Position numbers and translations under genes: made by a program. Positions 54,372 through 62,957 of a DNA stretch of 64,000 bases are shown here, in pieces. The notes beneath the pieces were generated by a model. The model was not told where the DNA came from, made no database searches, and saw only the letters and a list, made by a program, of their open reading frames with translations. Each line of letters opens with the position of its first letter. Position 1 is the stretch's first letter. The DNA lies in the NCBI RefSeq assembly GCF_016803135.1, contig NZ_JAEVFE010000003.1, positions 1 to 64,000 on the forward strand, given 5' to 3'. The stretch comes from Altererythrobacter sp. C41 (GTDB lineage: Bacteria > Pseudomonadota > Alphaproteobacteria > Sphingomonadales > Sphingomonadaceae).

Positions 54372-55256
54372 ATGCCGACGATTGACAAGACAATGGACGC
54401 CGCCGCGGTGGTCTCGCGGCTACGGAACGGTATGACGCTGGGGATCGGCGGATGGGGTCCGCGCCGCAAGCCGATGGCGCTGGTGCGCGAGATCCTGCGG
54501 TCGGACCTCACCGATCTGACTCTGGTTTCGTACGGCGGCCCCGAAGTCGGCATGCTGTGCGCGGCGGGCAAGGTCAGGAAGCTCGTCTTCGCGTTCGTCT
54601 CGCTCGACGAGATCCCGCTCGAACCCTGGTTCCGCAAGAGCCGCGAAGCCGGCGCGATCGAGGTGCTGGAGCTTGACGAGGGCATGTTCCAGTGGGGCCT
54701 CAAGGCCGCGGCGTTCTCCGTGCCGTTCCTGCCGACGCGGGTCGGGCTCGGGACCGATCTCATCGAACTGGGCGGGCTCAAGACCGTCACCTCGCCCTAT
54801 GAGGACGGCGAGGTTCTGGCCGCCATGCCTGCGCTGAAGCTCGACGCGGCACTGATCCACGTCCACCGCGCCGATCGCCGGGGCAACGTCCAGGCGCTTG
54901 GTCCCGACACTTATTACGACGAGTGGTTCGCCAAGGCGGCGGCCGAATGCTTCGTCTCCTGTGAGGAGCTGGTCGATGCGATGGAGGTCTCCTACCCGGA
55001 GGACGTCAGGGCCAACCTGTTCGAACGGTGCTTCGTGACCGGCGTCGCCGAGACGCCCGGCGGGGCCCATCCGACGACGATGCCGCCCGCCTACGGCTGG
55101 GACATGGGCTGGTTGAAGAAATATGCAGCCGCGGCCAAGGATCCGGGCGACTGGAGCGCAGTGGCCGAATGGACGGTGGGTGCGAGCGAGGCGGACTATC
55201 TCGCCTCGGTCGGCGGGCATAAGGAAGTGGCGGCGCTGCCGCTGCCGGTGTTCTGA
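54372..55256 (+). CDS. ipdA: Steroid ring-cleaving CoA hydrolase, alpha subunit (IpdA/ScdL1-like)
   Basis: The ATG at 54372 gives 294 residues, close to mycobacterial IpdA. It is a class I CoA-transferase alpha fold: TLGIGGWGPRRKPMALVREIL, LTLVSYGGPEVGMLCAAGKV, FAFVSLDEIPLEPWF, LELDEGMFQWGLKAAAFSVPFLPTRVGLG and LDAALIHVHRADRRGNVQALG. In M. tuberculosis, IpdAB opens the last carbocyclic ring of the steroid nucleus, acting on COCHEA-CoA, instead of transferring CoA. The gene order here repeats that set, which supports the name. It opens the operon. Confidence 0.87.
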   Translation: MPTIDKTMDAAAVVSRLRNGMTLGIGGWGPRRKPMALVREILRSDLTDLTLVSYGGPEVGMLCAAGKVRKLVFAFVSLDEIPLEPWFRKSREAGAIEVLELDEGMFQWGLKAAAFSVPFLPTRVGLGTDLIELGGLKTVTSPYEDGEVLAAMPALKLDAALIHVHRADRRGNVQALGPDTYYDEWFAKAAAECFVSCEELVDAMEVSYPEDVRANLFERCFVTGVAETPGGAHPTTMPPAYGWDMGWLKKYAAAAKDPGDWSAVAEWTVGASEADYLASVGGHKEVAALPLPVF

Positions 55257-56047
55257 TGGGCGCTTCGCTGGCAGAACTGTGCATCGTCGCCTGTGCGGAA
55301 GCGTTCCGCACGAGCCGCGAGATCATCGCAACCGGGATCGGGCCGATCCCCCGCCTCGGCGCGGGGCTGGCCAAGCTCACCCATTCGCCCGGCTTGATGA
55401 TGACCGACGGCGAGGCGTTCCTAGTGGAGCAGCCGGTGCCGCTCGGTGCGACGGGCGATGAACGCCCCGCGCCCGCCGGATACCTCCCGTTCTCGCGCTT
55501 CTTCGACAGCGCGGTGTGGACCGGCCGCCGCCACGCGATGGTCACGCCGACGCAGATCGACCGCTTCGGACAGACCAACCTTTCGGCGCTCGGCGGCACG
55601 CATGCGCAGCCCAAGGTGCAGATGCTCGGCGCGCGGGGTTTCCCGGGCAACGGCATCTATCACCCGAACTCGATGTTCATCCCCGCCCACTCGACGCGCG
55701 TGTTCGTCGCGGGCGAAGTCGACCGGGTCTCCAGCCCCGGGTACAATCCGGCGCGGCGCGTGCAGGGCGGAAACTACAGCGGCATCGAGCTGCGCCGGAT
55801 CGTCACCGACCTCTGCGTCATGGATTTCGGCGGCCCTGATCATGCGATCCGCGTAATCTCGCTCCACTCCGGCGCGACCTTCGCGCACGTGCAGGATGCG
55901 ACCGGCTTCGAGCTGATCGACGCAGTGGAAGGCGAAACGCCGCTACCGGGCGAGGAGCAACTGGCGCTGATCGCCCGGCTGGACCCGCACGGCATCCGCG
56001 CGCGGGTGTTCAAGGACGACCCTCCGGCAGAAAGGAGCGCGTCATGA
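55256..56047 (+). CDS. ipdB: Steroid ring-cleaving CoA hydrolase, beta subunit (IpdB/ScdL2-like)
   Basis: A 263-residue class I CoA-transferase beta-type subunit sharing one base with the ipdA stop. It has AELCIVACAEAFRTSREIIATGIGPIPRLGAGLAKLTHSPG, HPNSMFIPAHSTRVFVAGEVDRVSS and VTDLCVMDF. Where true CoA-transferases carry the catalytic SENG glutamate loop, this protein has MTDGEAFLV, consistent with the hydrolase role known for IpdAB. The pair would act as a heterotetramer in the cytoplasm. Confidence 0.87.
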   Translation: MGASLAELCIVACAEAFRTSREIIATGIGPIPRLGAGLAKLTHSPGLMMTDGEAFLVEQPVPLGATGDERPAPAGYLPFSRFFDSAVWTGRRHAMVTPTQIDRFGQTNLSALGGTHAQPKVQMLGARGFPGNGIYHPNSMFIPAHSTRVFVAGEVDRVSSPGYNPARRVQGGNYSGIELRRIVTDLCVMDFGGPDHAIRVISLHSGATFAHVQDATGFELIDAVEGETPLPGEEQLALIARLDPHGIRARVFKDDPPAERSAS

Positions 56048-56955
56048 CCGAGCCCGGCAACGACGGCCTCGAGCCGCCGACCCCCAGCGAGCACGTCTAC
56101 GAGACCGACGAGCCGGTTCTCTACGAAGCCGCAGGCGGGATCGCGCGCGTCACGCTCAACCGACCGCGCTATCACAACGTCCAGAATAGCCAGATGACTT
56201 ACGCGCTGGACGATGCGTTCCGGCGCGCGGTGGATGACGATGCGGTCAAGGTGATCGTGCTCAAGTCCGACGCCAAGCACTTCAGCGCGGGGCACGACAT
56301 CGGCTCGCCCGGGCGGGACTTCCACGCGAGCGTCGACCGGCGGCTCATGTGGTACGACCACGCCAACAAGGCCGGCGCCGAGAAAGCCTATATTCGCGAG
56401 CAGGAACAGTATCTCGGCATGTGCAAGCGCTGGCGGGACATTCCCAAGCCGACGATCGCGCAGGTCCACGGCGGATGCATCGCCGGCGGGCTGATGCTGG
56501 CCTGGGTCTGCGATCTGATCGTCGCTTCGGACGACGCGTTCTTTCAGGACCCGGTGCTGCAGATGGGCTTCCCGGGCCTCGAATACTTCGCCCATTGCCA
56601 CGAGCTCAACGTGCGGATCGCCAAGGAATTCCTGTTCCTCGGCGAGCGGATGAGCGCGCAGCGCGCTTACGAGATGGGCATGGTCAATCGCGTCGTGGCG
56701 CGGGCCGATCTCGAGGCCGAGGTTGCTCGCATCGCCGGCCGCATCGCCGAGCAGCCGCGGCTGGCGCTCCAGCTTGCCAAGCAGGCCTGCAACCACATGG
56801 AGACGCTCGCGGGCAAGAACGCCGGGATCGATGCGGCCTTCGGCTACCACCACTTCGCCCACGCCAACAACACGTTGGTCAAGGGCGACTACATCGCCGG
56901 GTTCGACGGCAAGAGAATGGCCGAGAAGAACAAGCGGCAGACGGGCGAGGACTGA
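56044..56955 (+). CDS. Enoyl-CoA hydratase/isomerase-family protein (long form)
   Basis: A 303-residue crotonase, about 45 residues longer than usual. The N-terminal 25 residues are extra, and an insert (RDFHASVDRRLMWYDHANKAG) follows the oxyanion segment AKHFSAGHDIGSPG. The second oxyanion motif is VHGGCIAGGLMLAWVCDLIVAS, then FQDPVLQMGFPGLEYF. The C-terminus is YIAGFDGKRMAEKNKRQ. Four-base overlap with ipdB. It probably hydrates or processes a ring-derived enoyl-CoA in steroid breakdown; the exact step is not known. Confidence 0.88.
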   Translation: MTEPGNDGLEPPTPSEHVYETDEPVLYEAAGGIARVTLNRPRYHNVQNSQMTYALDDAFRRAVDDDAVKVIVLKSDAKHFSAGHDIGSPGRDFHASVDRRLMWYDHANKAGAEKAYIREQEQYLGMCKRWRDIPKPTIAQVHGGCIAGGLMLAWVCDLIVASDDAFFQDPVLQMGFPGLEYFAHCHELNVRIAKEFLFLGERMSAQRAYEMGMVNRVVARADLEAEVARIAGRIAEQPRLALQLAKQACNHMETLAGKNAGIDAAFGYHHFAHANNTLVKGDYIAGFDGKRMAEKNKRQTGED

Positions 56956-56958
56956 CGC

Positions 56959-58047
56959 TTGGCCGACCCGCTCGCCACTCCGCTGACCGACCTGCTCGGC
57001 TGCCGCCTGCCGGTGGTGCAGACGGCGATGGGCTGGATCGCGACGCCGCGCCTGGTGGCGGCGAGCAGCAATGCCGGGGCGTTCGGATTCTTGGCGGGCG
57101 CGGTGATGAAGCCGGCCGAACTGGCCGACGCGATCGCGGAGACCGGCAGGCTCACGCCGCACCGGTTCGGGGTCAACTTCCACAGCTTCCAGCCCGGCGC
57201 GCGCGAGATCGTCGAGGTGATCCTCGCGAACAGCGAGCGCGTCGGCGCGGTGAGTTTCGGGCGTGGGCCCGATGCCGGAATGATCGCGCGGTTCAACGAG
57301 GCTGGGATCGTCTGCATGCCGACCGTCGGTGCGGTGAAGCATGCCGAGAAGATGGTCGCGCTTGGGTGCCGGGCGATCACCGTTCAGGGCGGCGAGGGTG
57401 GCGGCCATACCGGCTCGGTCGCGACGACGGTGCTGCTGCCGCAGGTTCTGGACGCGGTGGGCGTGCCGGTCGCTGCCGCAGGCGGGTTTGCCGACGGGCG
57501 CGGCCTCGCGGCGGCGCTCGCGTGGGGCGCGAGCGGGATCGCCATGGGATCGCGCTTCATGATGACCGCCGACAGCCCGGTGCCCGAGGCGGTCAAGGCC
57601 GCCTATACGCGTGCGGGGACCGGCGACATCTTCGTCACCGACCGGATCGACGGCATTCCGCAGCGGATGATCCGCAATCCGATGCTCGACCGCATCGAGA
57701 GCGGTGGCGCGCTCGGCAAGTGGAGCCGCGGTCTTACCGCCGCCTTCGCGATGAAGCGCGCGACGGGGGCAAGCTGGGCCGACCTGCTCGCCAGTGCTCA
57801 GGCGATGCGGAGCGAGGGTGGCAAGTCCCTTCCCGAAGCCATGCTCGCCGCCGCCGCGCCCGTGCTGCTGCAGAAGGCCGTGGTGGAGGGCGATGCGGTG
57901 GGCGGTCTCATGGCCTCCGGCCAGGTCGCGGGCCGGCTCTCCGATCTGCCGACCTGCGCCGAGCTTCTCGCCCGGATCGAAACCGAAGCGCGCGAGCGGA
58001 TCGCGGCGCTCGCCGGCCGCACGGCCGCAATCGAGGGAGCTGCGTGA
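56959..58047 (+). CDS. ipdC: Nitronate monooxygenase-family flavin oxidoreductase (IpdC-like)
   Basis: A 362-residue TIM-barrel FMN protein, probably starting at TTG. Motifs: LGCRLPVVQTAMGWIATPRLVAASSNAGAFGFL, VNFHSFQPGA, GGEGGGHTGSVATTVLLPQV (phosphate and catalytic His region), AAGGFADGRGLAAALAWGASGIAMGSRFM. In mycobacteria IpdC sits next to ipdAB and takes part in C/D-ring breakdown as a flavin-dependent reductase or dehydrogenase of a ring CoA ester. Position and length agree. Annotation as a nitronate monooxygenase alone would be misleading here. Confidence 0.85.
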   Translation: MADPLATPLTDLLGCRLPVVQTAMGWIATPRLVAASSNAGAFGFLAGAVMKPAELADAIAETGRLTPHRFGVNFHSFQPGAREIVEVILANSERVGAVSFGRGPDAGMIARFNEAGIVCMPTVGAVKHAEKMVALGCRAITVQGGEGGGHTGSVATTVLLPQVLDAVGVPVAAAGGFADGRGLAAALAWGASGIAMGSRFMMTADSPVPEAVKAAYTRAGTGDIFVTDRIDGIPQRMIRNPMLDRIESGGALGKWSRGLTAAFAMKRATGASWADLLASAQAMRSEGGKSLPEAMLAAAAPVLLQKAVVEGDAVGGLMASGQVAGRLSDLPTCAELLARIETEARERIAALAGRTAAIEGAA

Positions 58048-58796
58048 TGCCGATTGGCTGGTCCGTGGAAGAGCGCATTGCCGAAGTGGTGTTCGACGTG
58101 CCGCCGGTCAACGCGTTCGATTCCGCGACCTGGCTCAAGCTGCCGGGCATCATCGGTTCCCTGGCCGTGCGGCAGGACGTGCACTGCATCCTGATCCGCG
58201 CCGAGGGGCGGGGCTTCTGCGGGGGCGTCGATATCAAGGAAATGCAGGCGCATCCCGAGCGCATCGCCGAACTCAACCGCGGTAACTATCTGACTTTCAA
58301 GGCTGTTCGAGCCGCCGAGATCCCGGTGGTGAGCGCAGTGCACGGCTTCGTGATCGGGGGCGGCATCGGCATTTGCGGCGCGTCGGACACGATCATCGCC
58401 GCCGAGGACGCCTATTTCTCGCTGCCCGAGATCGACCGCGGGGCGATGGGCGGGGCGAGCCATCTGTCGCGGATGTTGCCGCTGCACAAGGTGCGGGCGG
58501 CGTTCTTCACCGGCGGCAAAATTCCCGCGGAAGAGGCCTGGCGGCTCGGCGCCATCGAGAAAATCGTGCCGCGCGAAGAGCTTAGGGCAGAGGCGCGCGC
58601 GTTCTGCGCCACGATAGCCGCGAAGAGCAGAAAGGCACTTACAGTAGCCAAGGAGGCACTGAACGGCCTCGAGGAGCGCGACGTCGACCGCGGCTACCGC
58701 TGGGAACAGGGTTTCACGCTCGAAATGTACATGCACGAGGACAGCCAGCGGTCGCGCGACGCGTTCGTCGAGACCGGCGGGGCGGCGAAGTTCTGA
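58047..58796 (+). CDS. echA20: Enoyl-CoA hydratase-family ring hydrolase (EchA20-like)
   Basis: A 249-residue crotonase starting at the ATG that shares a base with the ipdC stop; the much longer open frame upstream is a shadow. Oxyanion motifs GRGFCGGVDIKEM and VHGFVIGGGIGICGASD, then SLPEIDRGAMGGASHLSRMLPLHK. The length equals mycobacterial EchA20, which hydrolyses the D-ring of the bicyclic steroid CoA intermediate, and the neighbours are the same (ipdC, ipdAB, fadE30, fadA6). The specific name rests mainly on context. Confidence 0.82.
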   Translation: MPIGWSVEERIAEVVFDVPPVNAFDSATWLKLPGIIGSLAVRQDVHCILIRAEGRGFCGGVDIKEMQAHPERIAELNRGNYLTFKAVRAAEIPVVSAVHGFVIGGGIGICGASDTIIAAEDAYFSLPEIDRGAMGGASHLSRMLPLHKVRAAFFTGGKIPAEEAWRLGAIEKIVPREELRAEARAFCATIAAKSRKALTVAKEALNGLEERDVDRGYRWEQGFTLEMYMHEDSQRSRDAFVETGGAAKF

Positions 58797-59959
58797 TGGA
58801 TCTCGCCTATACTCCCCGGCAGCAGGCTTTCCGGCAGGAGGTGCGCGAGTGGCTTGCCGCGCACGTTCCGGCCGAGCGGCTGGTCACGCTCGAGCGGCAG
58901 GACGGCTTCGACCAGCACGTCGCGTGGGAGCGCGAGCTGGCGAGCGGCAACTGGGGCATGGTGACCTGGCCGAGCGAATACGGCGGGCGCGGGCTCGACC
59001 TGATCGAGTGGCTGATCTTCGAGGAGGAATACTGGGCCGCCGGCGCGCCGCTGCGGGCGAACCAGAACGGCATCTTCCTGCTCGGCCCGACGATCATGGA
59101 ATTCGGTTCGGACGAGCAGAAGGCGCGCTTCCTGCCGCCGATGGCGAGGGGCGAGGTGATCTGGGCGCAGGCGTGGTCGGAGCCCGGCGCGGGCAGCGAC
59201 ATGGCGGCGATCAAGACCACCGCGCGGAGAGATGGCGATCACTACGTCATCAACGGGCAGAAGACCTGGTCGAGCCGCGCGAGCTTTGCCGACTGGGGCT
59301 TCGGCCTGTTCCGCACCGAGGAAGGGAGCCAGCGGCACAAGGGCCTCTCGTTCCTGCTGTTCGACCTGAACGCGCCCGGCATCACCCGACGCCCGATCCG
59401 CCAGCTTCACGGCGACCCGGGATTTGCCGAGCTGTTCTTCGACGAAGTCCGCGTGCCCGTGGAGAACCGCATCGCGGGCGAGGGCGAGGGCTGGAAGGTG
59501 GCGATGGCGACCGCGGGCTTCGAGCGCGGGCTGATGCTGCGCTCCCCCGGCCGTTTCCAGGCGACCGCCGCGCGGCTGATGGCCCTGCTGCGCGAGGCGG
59601 CGGACCGCGCCTCGCCGGGGCTGCGCGAGGAGGTCGTGCGGCTGTGGATGGGCGCGCAGGCCTATGCCTACAACACCTATCAGGTCGCGGCGCGGATCAT
59701 GGCCGGCGGCTCGATCGGGGCCGAGGCGAGCCTGAACAAGATCTTCTGGTCCGAACTCGACCGCGCGATGCACCGCGCGGCGATGCACCTGCTCGGCCCC
59801 GCCGCCGAACTGCAGACCCTGCCTGACGGCCGCGCGAACGAATGGCTCGAAGGGTACATCTTCTCGCTCTCCGGTCCGATCTACGCCGGCTCGAACGAGA
59901 TCCAGCGCAACATCACCGCCGAGCGCCTGCTCGGCCTGCCGCGCGTGGGAGCGGGCTGA
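58796..59959 (+). CDS. Acyl-CoA dehydrogenase (FadE30-like)
   Basis: A 387-residue acyl-CoA dehydrogenase with N-terminal YTPRQQAFRQEVREWLAAHVP, WAQAWSEPGAGSDMAAIKTTA (FAD and substrate loop), KTWSSRASFADW, and C-terminal YAGSNEIQRNITAERLLGLP. At the YxGSNEIQ position the usual base glutamate of the YEG motif is Ala. A glutamate in FERGLML may act instead, as in related steroid enzymes. Mycobacterial homologues form alpha2-beta2 complexes with a partner such as the next gene product. It probably dehydrogenates HIP-CoA or a derivative. Confidence 0.87.
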   Translation: MDLAYTPRQQAFRQEVREWLAAHVPAERLVTLERQDGFDQHVAWERELASGNWGMVTWPSEYGGRGLDLIEWLIFEEEYWAAGAPLRANQNGIFLLGPTIMEFGSDEQKARFLPPMARGEVIWAQAWSEPGAGSDMAAIKTTARRDGDHYVINGQKTWSSRASFADWGFGLFRTEEGSQRHKGLSFLLFDLNAPGITRRPIRQLHGDPGFAELFFDEVRVPVENRIAGEGEGWKVAMATAGFERGLMLRSPGRFQATAARLMALLREAADRASPGLREEVVRLWMGAQAYAYNTYQVAARIMAGGSIGAEASLNKIFWSELDRAMHRAAMHLLGPAAELQTLPDGRANEWLEGYIFSLSGPIYAGSNEIQRNITAERLLGLPRVGAG

Positions 59960-60891
59960 TGGATTTCGGACTTCCACCGGAAAGCGTCGAACTGGCCGAG
60001 GCCGTGCGCGAATACCTTGCCGGCACGCATGGACCGGACGTGCTGCGGCGGCTCGACGCCGGCGGCAACCGCGACCTGCGCATCTGGCAGGGCCTCGTCG
60101 AAATGGGCCTGACCGGACTGCTCGTGCCCGAGAGCGAGGGCGGGCTGGGCATGACGCTGCTGGGCGGCGCCCTGATCGCCCGCGAATGCGGCCGCGCCTG
60201 CCTGGCCGAGCCGCTGGTCGACACCGCGCTGATCGCGGTGCCGTGGCAAATCGCGCGCGGCGAGACGGGTGACCTCGCGGCCATCGCGGCGGGCGAGAAG
60301 CTCGTCGCCCTGCCGCACGCGGCGAACCCGTGGGTCGCCGACGGGGAGGGCGACGAGTTCGCGAGCGTCGACCCGCTGCGCAACCTCGTCGCCGCGCCCG
60401 AGGACGCCGGCGACGATCCCCTGCTGCTCGATCTCGGCGCGCTGACGAGCGCGGCGCAGCTCGTCGGGCTGGCCGAGGCCATGCTCGACCAGGCGGTCGC
60501 TTATGCACAGGTGCGCGAGCAGTTCGGCCATGCGATCGGCGGGTTCCAGGCGATCAAGCACAAGCTGGCCGACGTTGCCGTTGCGCTCGAATTCGTGCGC
60601 CCGGTGCTGTGGCGCGCGGCGCAGGCGATGGACGACGGGCTGGCGAGCGCGCCGCTGCACGTCAGCCACGCCAAATATGCCGCGACCGATGCCGCCTACC
60701 TCGCCGCCGAAAGCGCGATCCAGGTCCACGGCGCGATGGGCTATACCTACGAGGTCGATCTCCATTTCTGGATGAAGCGCGCATGGGCGCTCGCCGGCGC
60801 ATGGGGCGACCGCAATTTCCACTATCACCGGATCGAGGACGCCGCGCTCGGCGGCGCGCACCCCCTCGGCCCGCAGCACACGTTCGCCTGA
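59959..60891 (+). CDS. Acyl-CoA dehydrogenase, short partner subunit
   Basis: A 310-residue acyl-CoA dehydrogenase lacking part of the middle beta domain, typical of the non-catalytic or partner subunits of steroid FadE heteromers. Motifs: LVPESEGGLGMTLLGGALIARECGR, AYAQVREQFGHAIGGFQAIKHKLADV, and VHGAMGYTYEVDLHFWMKRAWALAG. The start shares a base with the stop of the previous gene, supporting a paired complex. Confidence 0.86.
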   Translation: MDFGLPPESVELAEAVREYLAGTHGPDVLRRLDAGGNRDLRIWQGLVEMGLTGLLVPESEGGLGMTLLGGALIARECGRACLAEPLVDTALIAVPWQIARGETGDLAAIAAGEKLVALPHAANPWVADGEGDEFASVDPLRNLVAAPEDAGDDPLLLDLGALTSAAQLVGLAEAMLDQAVAYAQVREQFGHAIGGFQAIKHKLADVAVALEFVRPVLWRAAQAMDDGLASAPLHVSHAKYAATDAAYLAAESAIQVHGAMGYTYEVDLHFWMKRAWALAGAWGDRNFHYHRIEDAALGGAHPLGPQHTFA

Positions 60892-60898
60892 GGAGCCG

Positions 60899-62050
60899 AT
60901 GGCCGAAGCCTATATCATCGACGCGGTCCGTACCCCGATCGGGCGCAAGAAGGGATCGCTGGCGCAAGTGCATCCCGCCGATCTCGCCGCGCACCCGCTG
61001 CGGGTGCTGGTCGAGCGGACGGGCATCGACGCGAACGCGGTCGACGACTGCGTATGGGGCTGCTGCGATACGATCGGCCCGCAGGCCGGGGACATCGGCC
61101 GCACGGCATGGCTCGTCGCCGGCCTGCCCCAGCATGTCCCCGGAACGACGGTCGACCGCCAGTGCGGCTCCAGCCAGCAGGCGGTCCATTTCGCCGCGCA
61201 GGGCGTGATGAGCGGCACGCAGGACCTCGTCGTCGCGGGCGGCAGTCAGGCGATGAACGCGATCCCGATCTCCGCCGCGATGTTCGCCGGCCAGCCTTAC
61301 GGCTTCGACAATCCGTTCAACACCGCGCGCGGGTGGGTCGAGCGCTACGGCGACGGCCTTCTCAACCAGATCAATTCGGCCGAGATGATCGCCGGGAAAT
61401 GGAACATCTCGCGCGAGGCGATGGAGCGGTTCGCGCTCGCCAGCCACGAGCGCGCACAGGCGGCGTGGGACAACGGCTGGTTCGATGCCGAGGTGGCGCC
61501 GCTGGAAGGGCTCGACCGCGACGAGACGATCCGCCCGAACACGACGCTGGAAGGGCTCGCCGCGCTCAGTCCGGTGCAGGAAGGCGGGCGCGTCACCGCA
61601 GGGGTCGCGAGCCAGAACTGCGACGGCGCGGCCGCGCTGCTGATCGCTTCCGAGCAGGCGGTGAAGGACCACGGCCTCACGCCGCGCGCGCGCATCCACC
61701 ACATCTCGGTGCGGGCCGACGATCCGGTGTGGATGCTGACCGCGCCGATCCCGGCGACCCAGCATGCGCTGCGAAAGGCCGGAATGACGGTCGCGGACAT
61801 CGACCTGTTCGAATGCAACGAGGCCTTCGCCAGCATCCCGATGGCGTGGATGCAGGAGCTCGGCATTCCGCACGAGAAGGTCAACGTCCAAGGCGGCGCG
61901 ATCGCGCTCGGCCATCCGCTGGGCGGCACGGGCGCGCGGCTGATGACCACGCTGCTCGGCGCGCTGGAGCGCACCGGCGGCCGCTACGGCCTGCAGACCA
62001 TGTGCGAGGGCGGCGGCCAGGCCAACGTCACGATAATCGAGAGGCTTTGA
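60899..62050 (+). CDS. fadA6: Acetyl-CoA acetyltransferase / thiolase (FadA6-like)
   Basis: A 383-residue thiolase with nucleophile C89 (TVDRQCGSSQQAVHFAA), H339 (LGHPLGGTGARLM) and C369 (TMCEGGGQANVT). The N-terminus AYIIDAVRTPIGRKKGS and the ECNEAFA motif are canonical. In the mycobacterial KstR2 set, FadA6 performs thiolytic cleavage in late steroid ring degradation; the shared gene neighbourhood suggests the same here. Confidence 0.9.
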   Translation: MAEAYIIDAVRTPIGRKKGSLAQVHPADLAAHPLRVLVERTGIDANAVDDCVWGCCDTIGPQAGDIGRTAWLVAGLPQHVPGTTVDRQCGSSQQAVHFAAQGVMSGTQDLVVAGGSQAMNAIPISAAMFAGQPYGFDNPFNTARGWVERYGDGLLNQINSAEMIAGKWNISREAMERFALASHERAQAAWDNGWFDAEVAPLEGLDRDETIRPNTTLEGLAALSPVQEGGRVTAGVASQNCDGAAALLIASEQAVKDHGLTPRARIHHISVRADDPVWMLTAPIPATQHALRKAGMTVADIDLFECNEAFASIPMAWMQELGIPHEKVNVQGGAIALGHPLGGTGARLMTTLLGALERTGGRYGLQTMCEGGGQANVTIIERL

Positions 62051-62053
62051 CGA

Positions 62054-62956
62054 ATGGGGATCTGCGAAGGCAGGACTGTGATCATTACCGGCGCGGCGCG
62101 CGGGCTGGGCCGCGCCTATGCGCTGGCCTTCGCCGCCGAGGGTGCCAATGTCGTCGTCAACGACATCGGCGCCTCGCTGGGCGGCGAAGGGCGCGACACG
62201 TCGGCTGCGGACGCGGTGGTCGAGGAAATCGTTCGGAGCGGCGGGAAGGCCGTCGCCAACTACGACGACGTGACCGACTGGGACGCGGCCGGGCGGATCG
62301 TCGAGACCGCGGTGCGCGAGTTCGGCGACCTCCACGTGGTGGTCAACAACGCCGGGATCGTCCGCGACCGGATGTTCGTCTCCGCCACGCTCGACGAATG
62401 GGACGCGACCATGCACGTGCATCTGCGCGGGCACTTCTGCGTCAGCCGCCATGCGGTCGATTACTGGCGCGGCAAGGCCAAGGCGGGCGAAGCGCCCGAT
62501 GCGCGGATCATCAATACGACCAGCGGCGCGGGGCTGCAGGGCTCGATCGCGCAGGCCGCCTATTCGACCGCCAAGGGCGGGATCGCCACGCTCACGCTGG
62601 TCCAGGCGGCCGAGCTCGGCCGCTACGGCATTACCGCCAATGCGCTGGCGCCTGCCGCGCGGACGCGCATGACCGAGCAGGCCTTCGCCGAGAAGATGGC
62701 GACCGAGGGCGACGCCTTCGACACGATGGACCCGGCCAATGTCGCGCCGGCGGTCGTCTGGCTCGGCAGCGCGCAGAGCGCCAAGGTGACCGGCTGCGTG
62801 TTCGAGCTCGAGGGCGGCAAGATCATGCTCGAAGACGGCTGGCGCGAAGGGCCGTTCGTCGACAAAGGCGCGCGGTGGGCGCCGGGCGAGGTGGGCGAAG
62901 CGGTGGATCGGCTGCTCGCCGAACGCATGCCGCCCCGCAAGGTCTGGGGCACCTGA
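62054..62956 (+). CDS. SDR-family 3-hydroxyacyl-CoA dehydrogenase (17-beta-HSD4-like)
   Basis: A 300-residue SDR resembling the N-terminal domain of peroxisomal multifunctional protein 2. Cofactor site ITGAARGLGRAYALAFAAEGANVVVND, the NDIGASLGGEG insert, NNAGIVRDRMF, catalytic S in IINTTSGAGLQGS and Y/K in YSTAKGG, and AAELGRYGITANALAPAARTRMT. About 40 extra C-terminal residues follow a GKIMLEDGW segment. It probably oxidises a 3-hydroxyacyl-CoA before FadA6 cleavage. Confidence 0.88.
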   Translation: MGICEGRTVIITGAARGLGRAYALAFAAEGANVVVNDIGASLGGEGRDTSAADAVVEEIVRSGGKAVANYDDVTDWDAAGRIVETAVREFGDLHVVVNNAGIVRDRMFVSATLDEWDATMHVHLRGHFCVSRHAVDYWRGKAKAGEAPDARIINTTSGAGLQGSIAQAAYSTAKGGIATLTLVQAAELGRYGITANALAPAARTRMTEQAFAEKMATEGDAFDTMDPANVAPAVVWLGSAQSAKVTGCVFELEGGKIMLEDGWREGPFVDKGARWAPGEVGEAVDRLLAERMPPRKVWGT

Positions 62957-62957
62957 G

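Noticed and set aside
56959-58047. Plain nitronate monooxygenase for nitroalkane detoxification
   Set aside because: The family fold fits, but its place between ipdAB and an echA20-like gene matches IpdC of steroid degradation much better.
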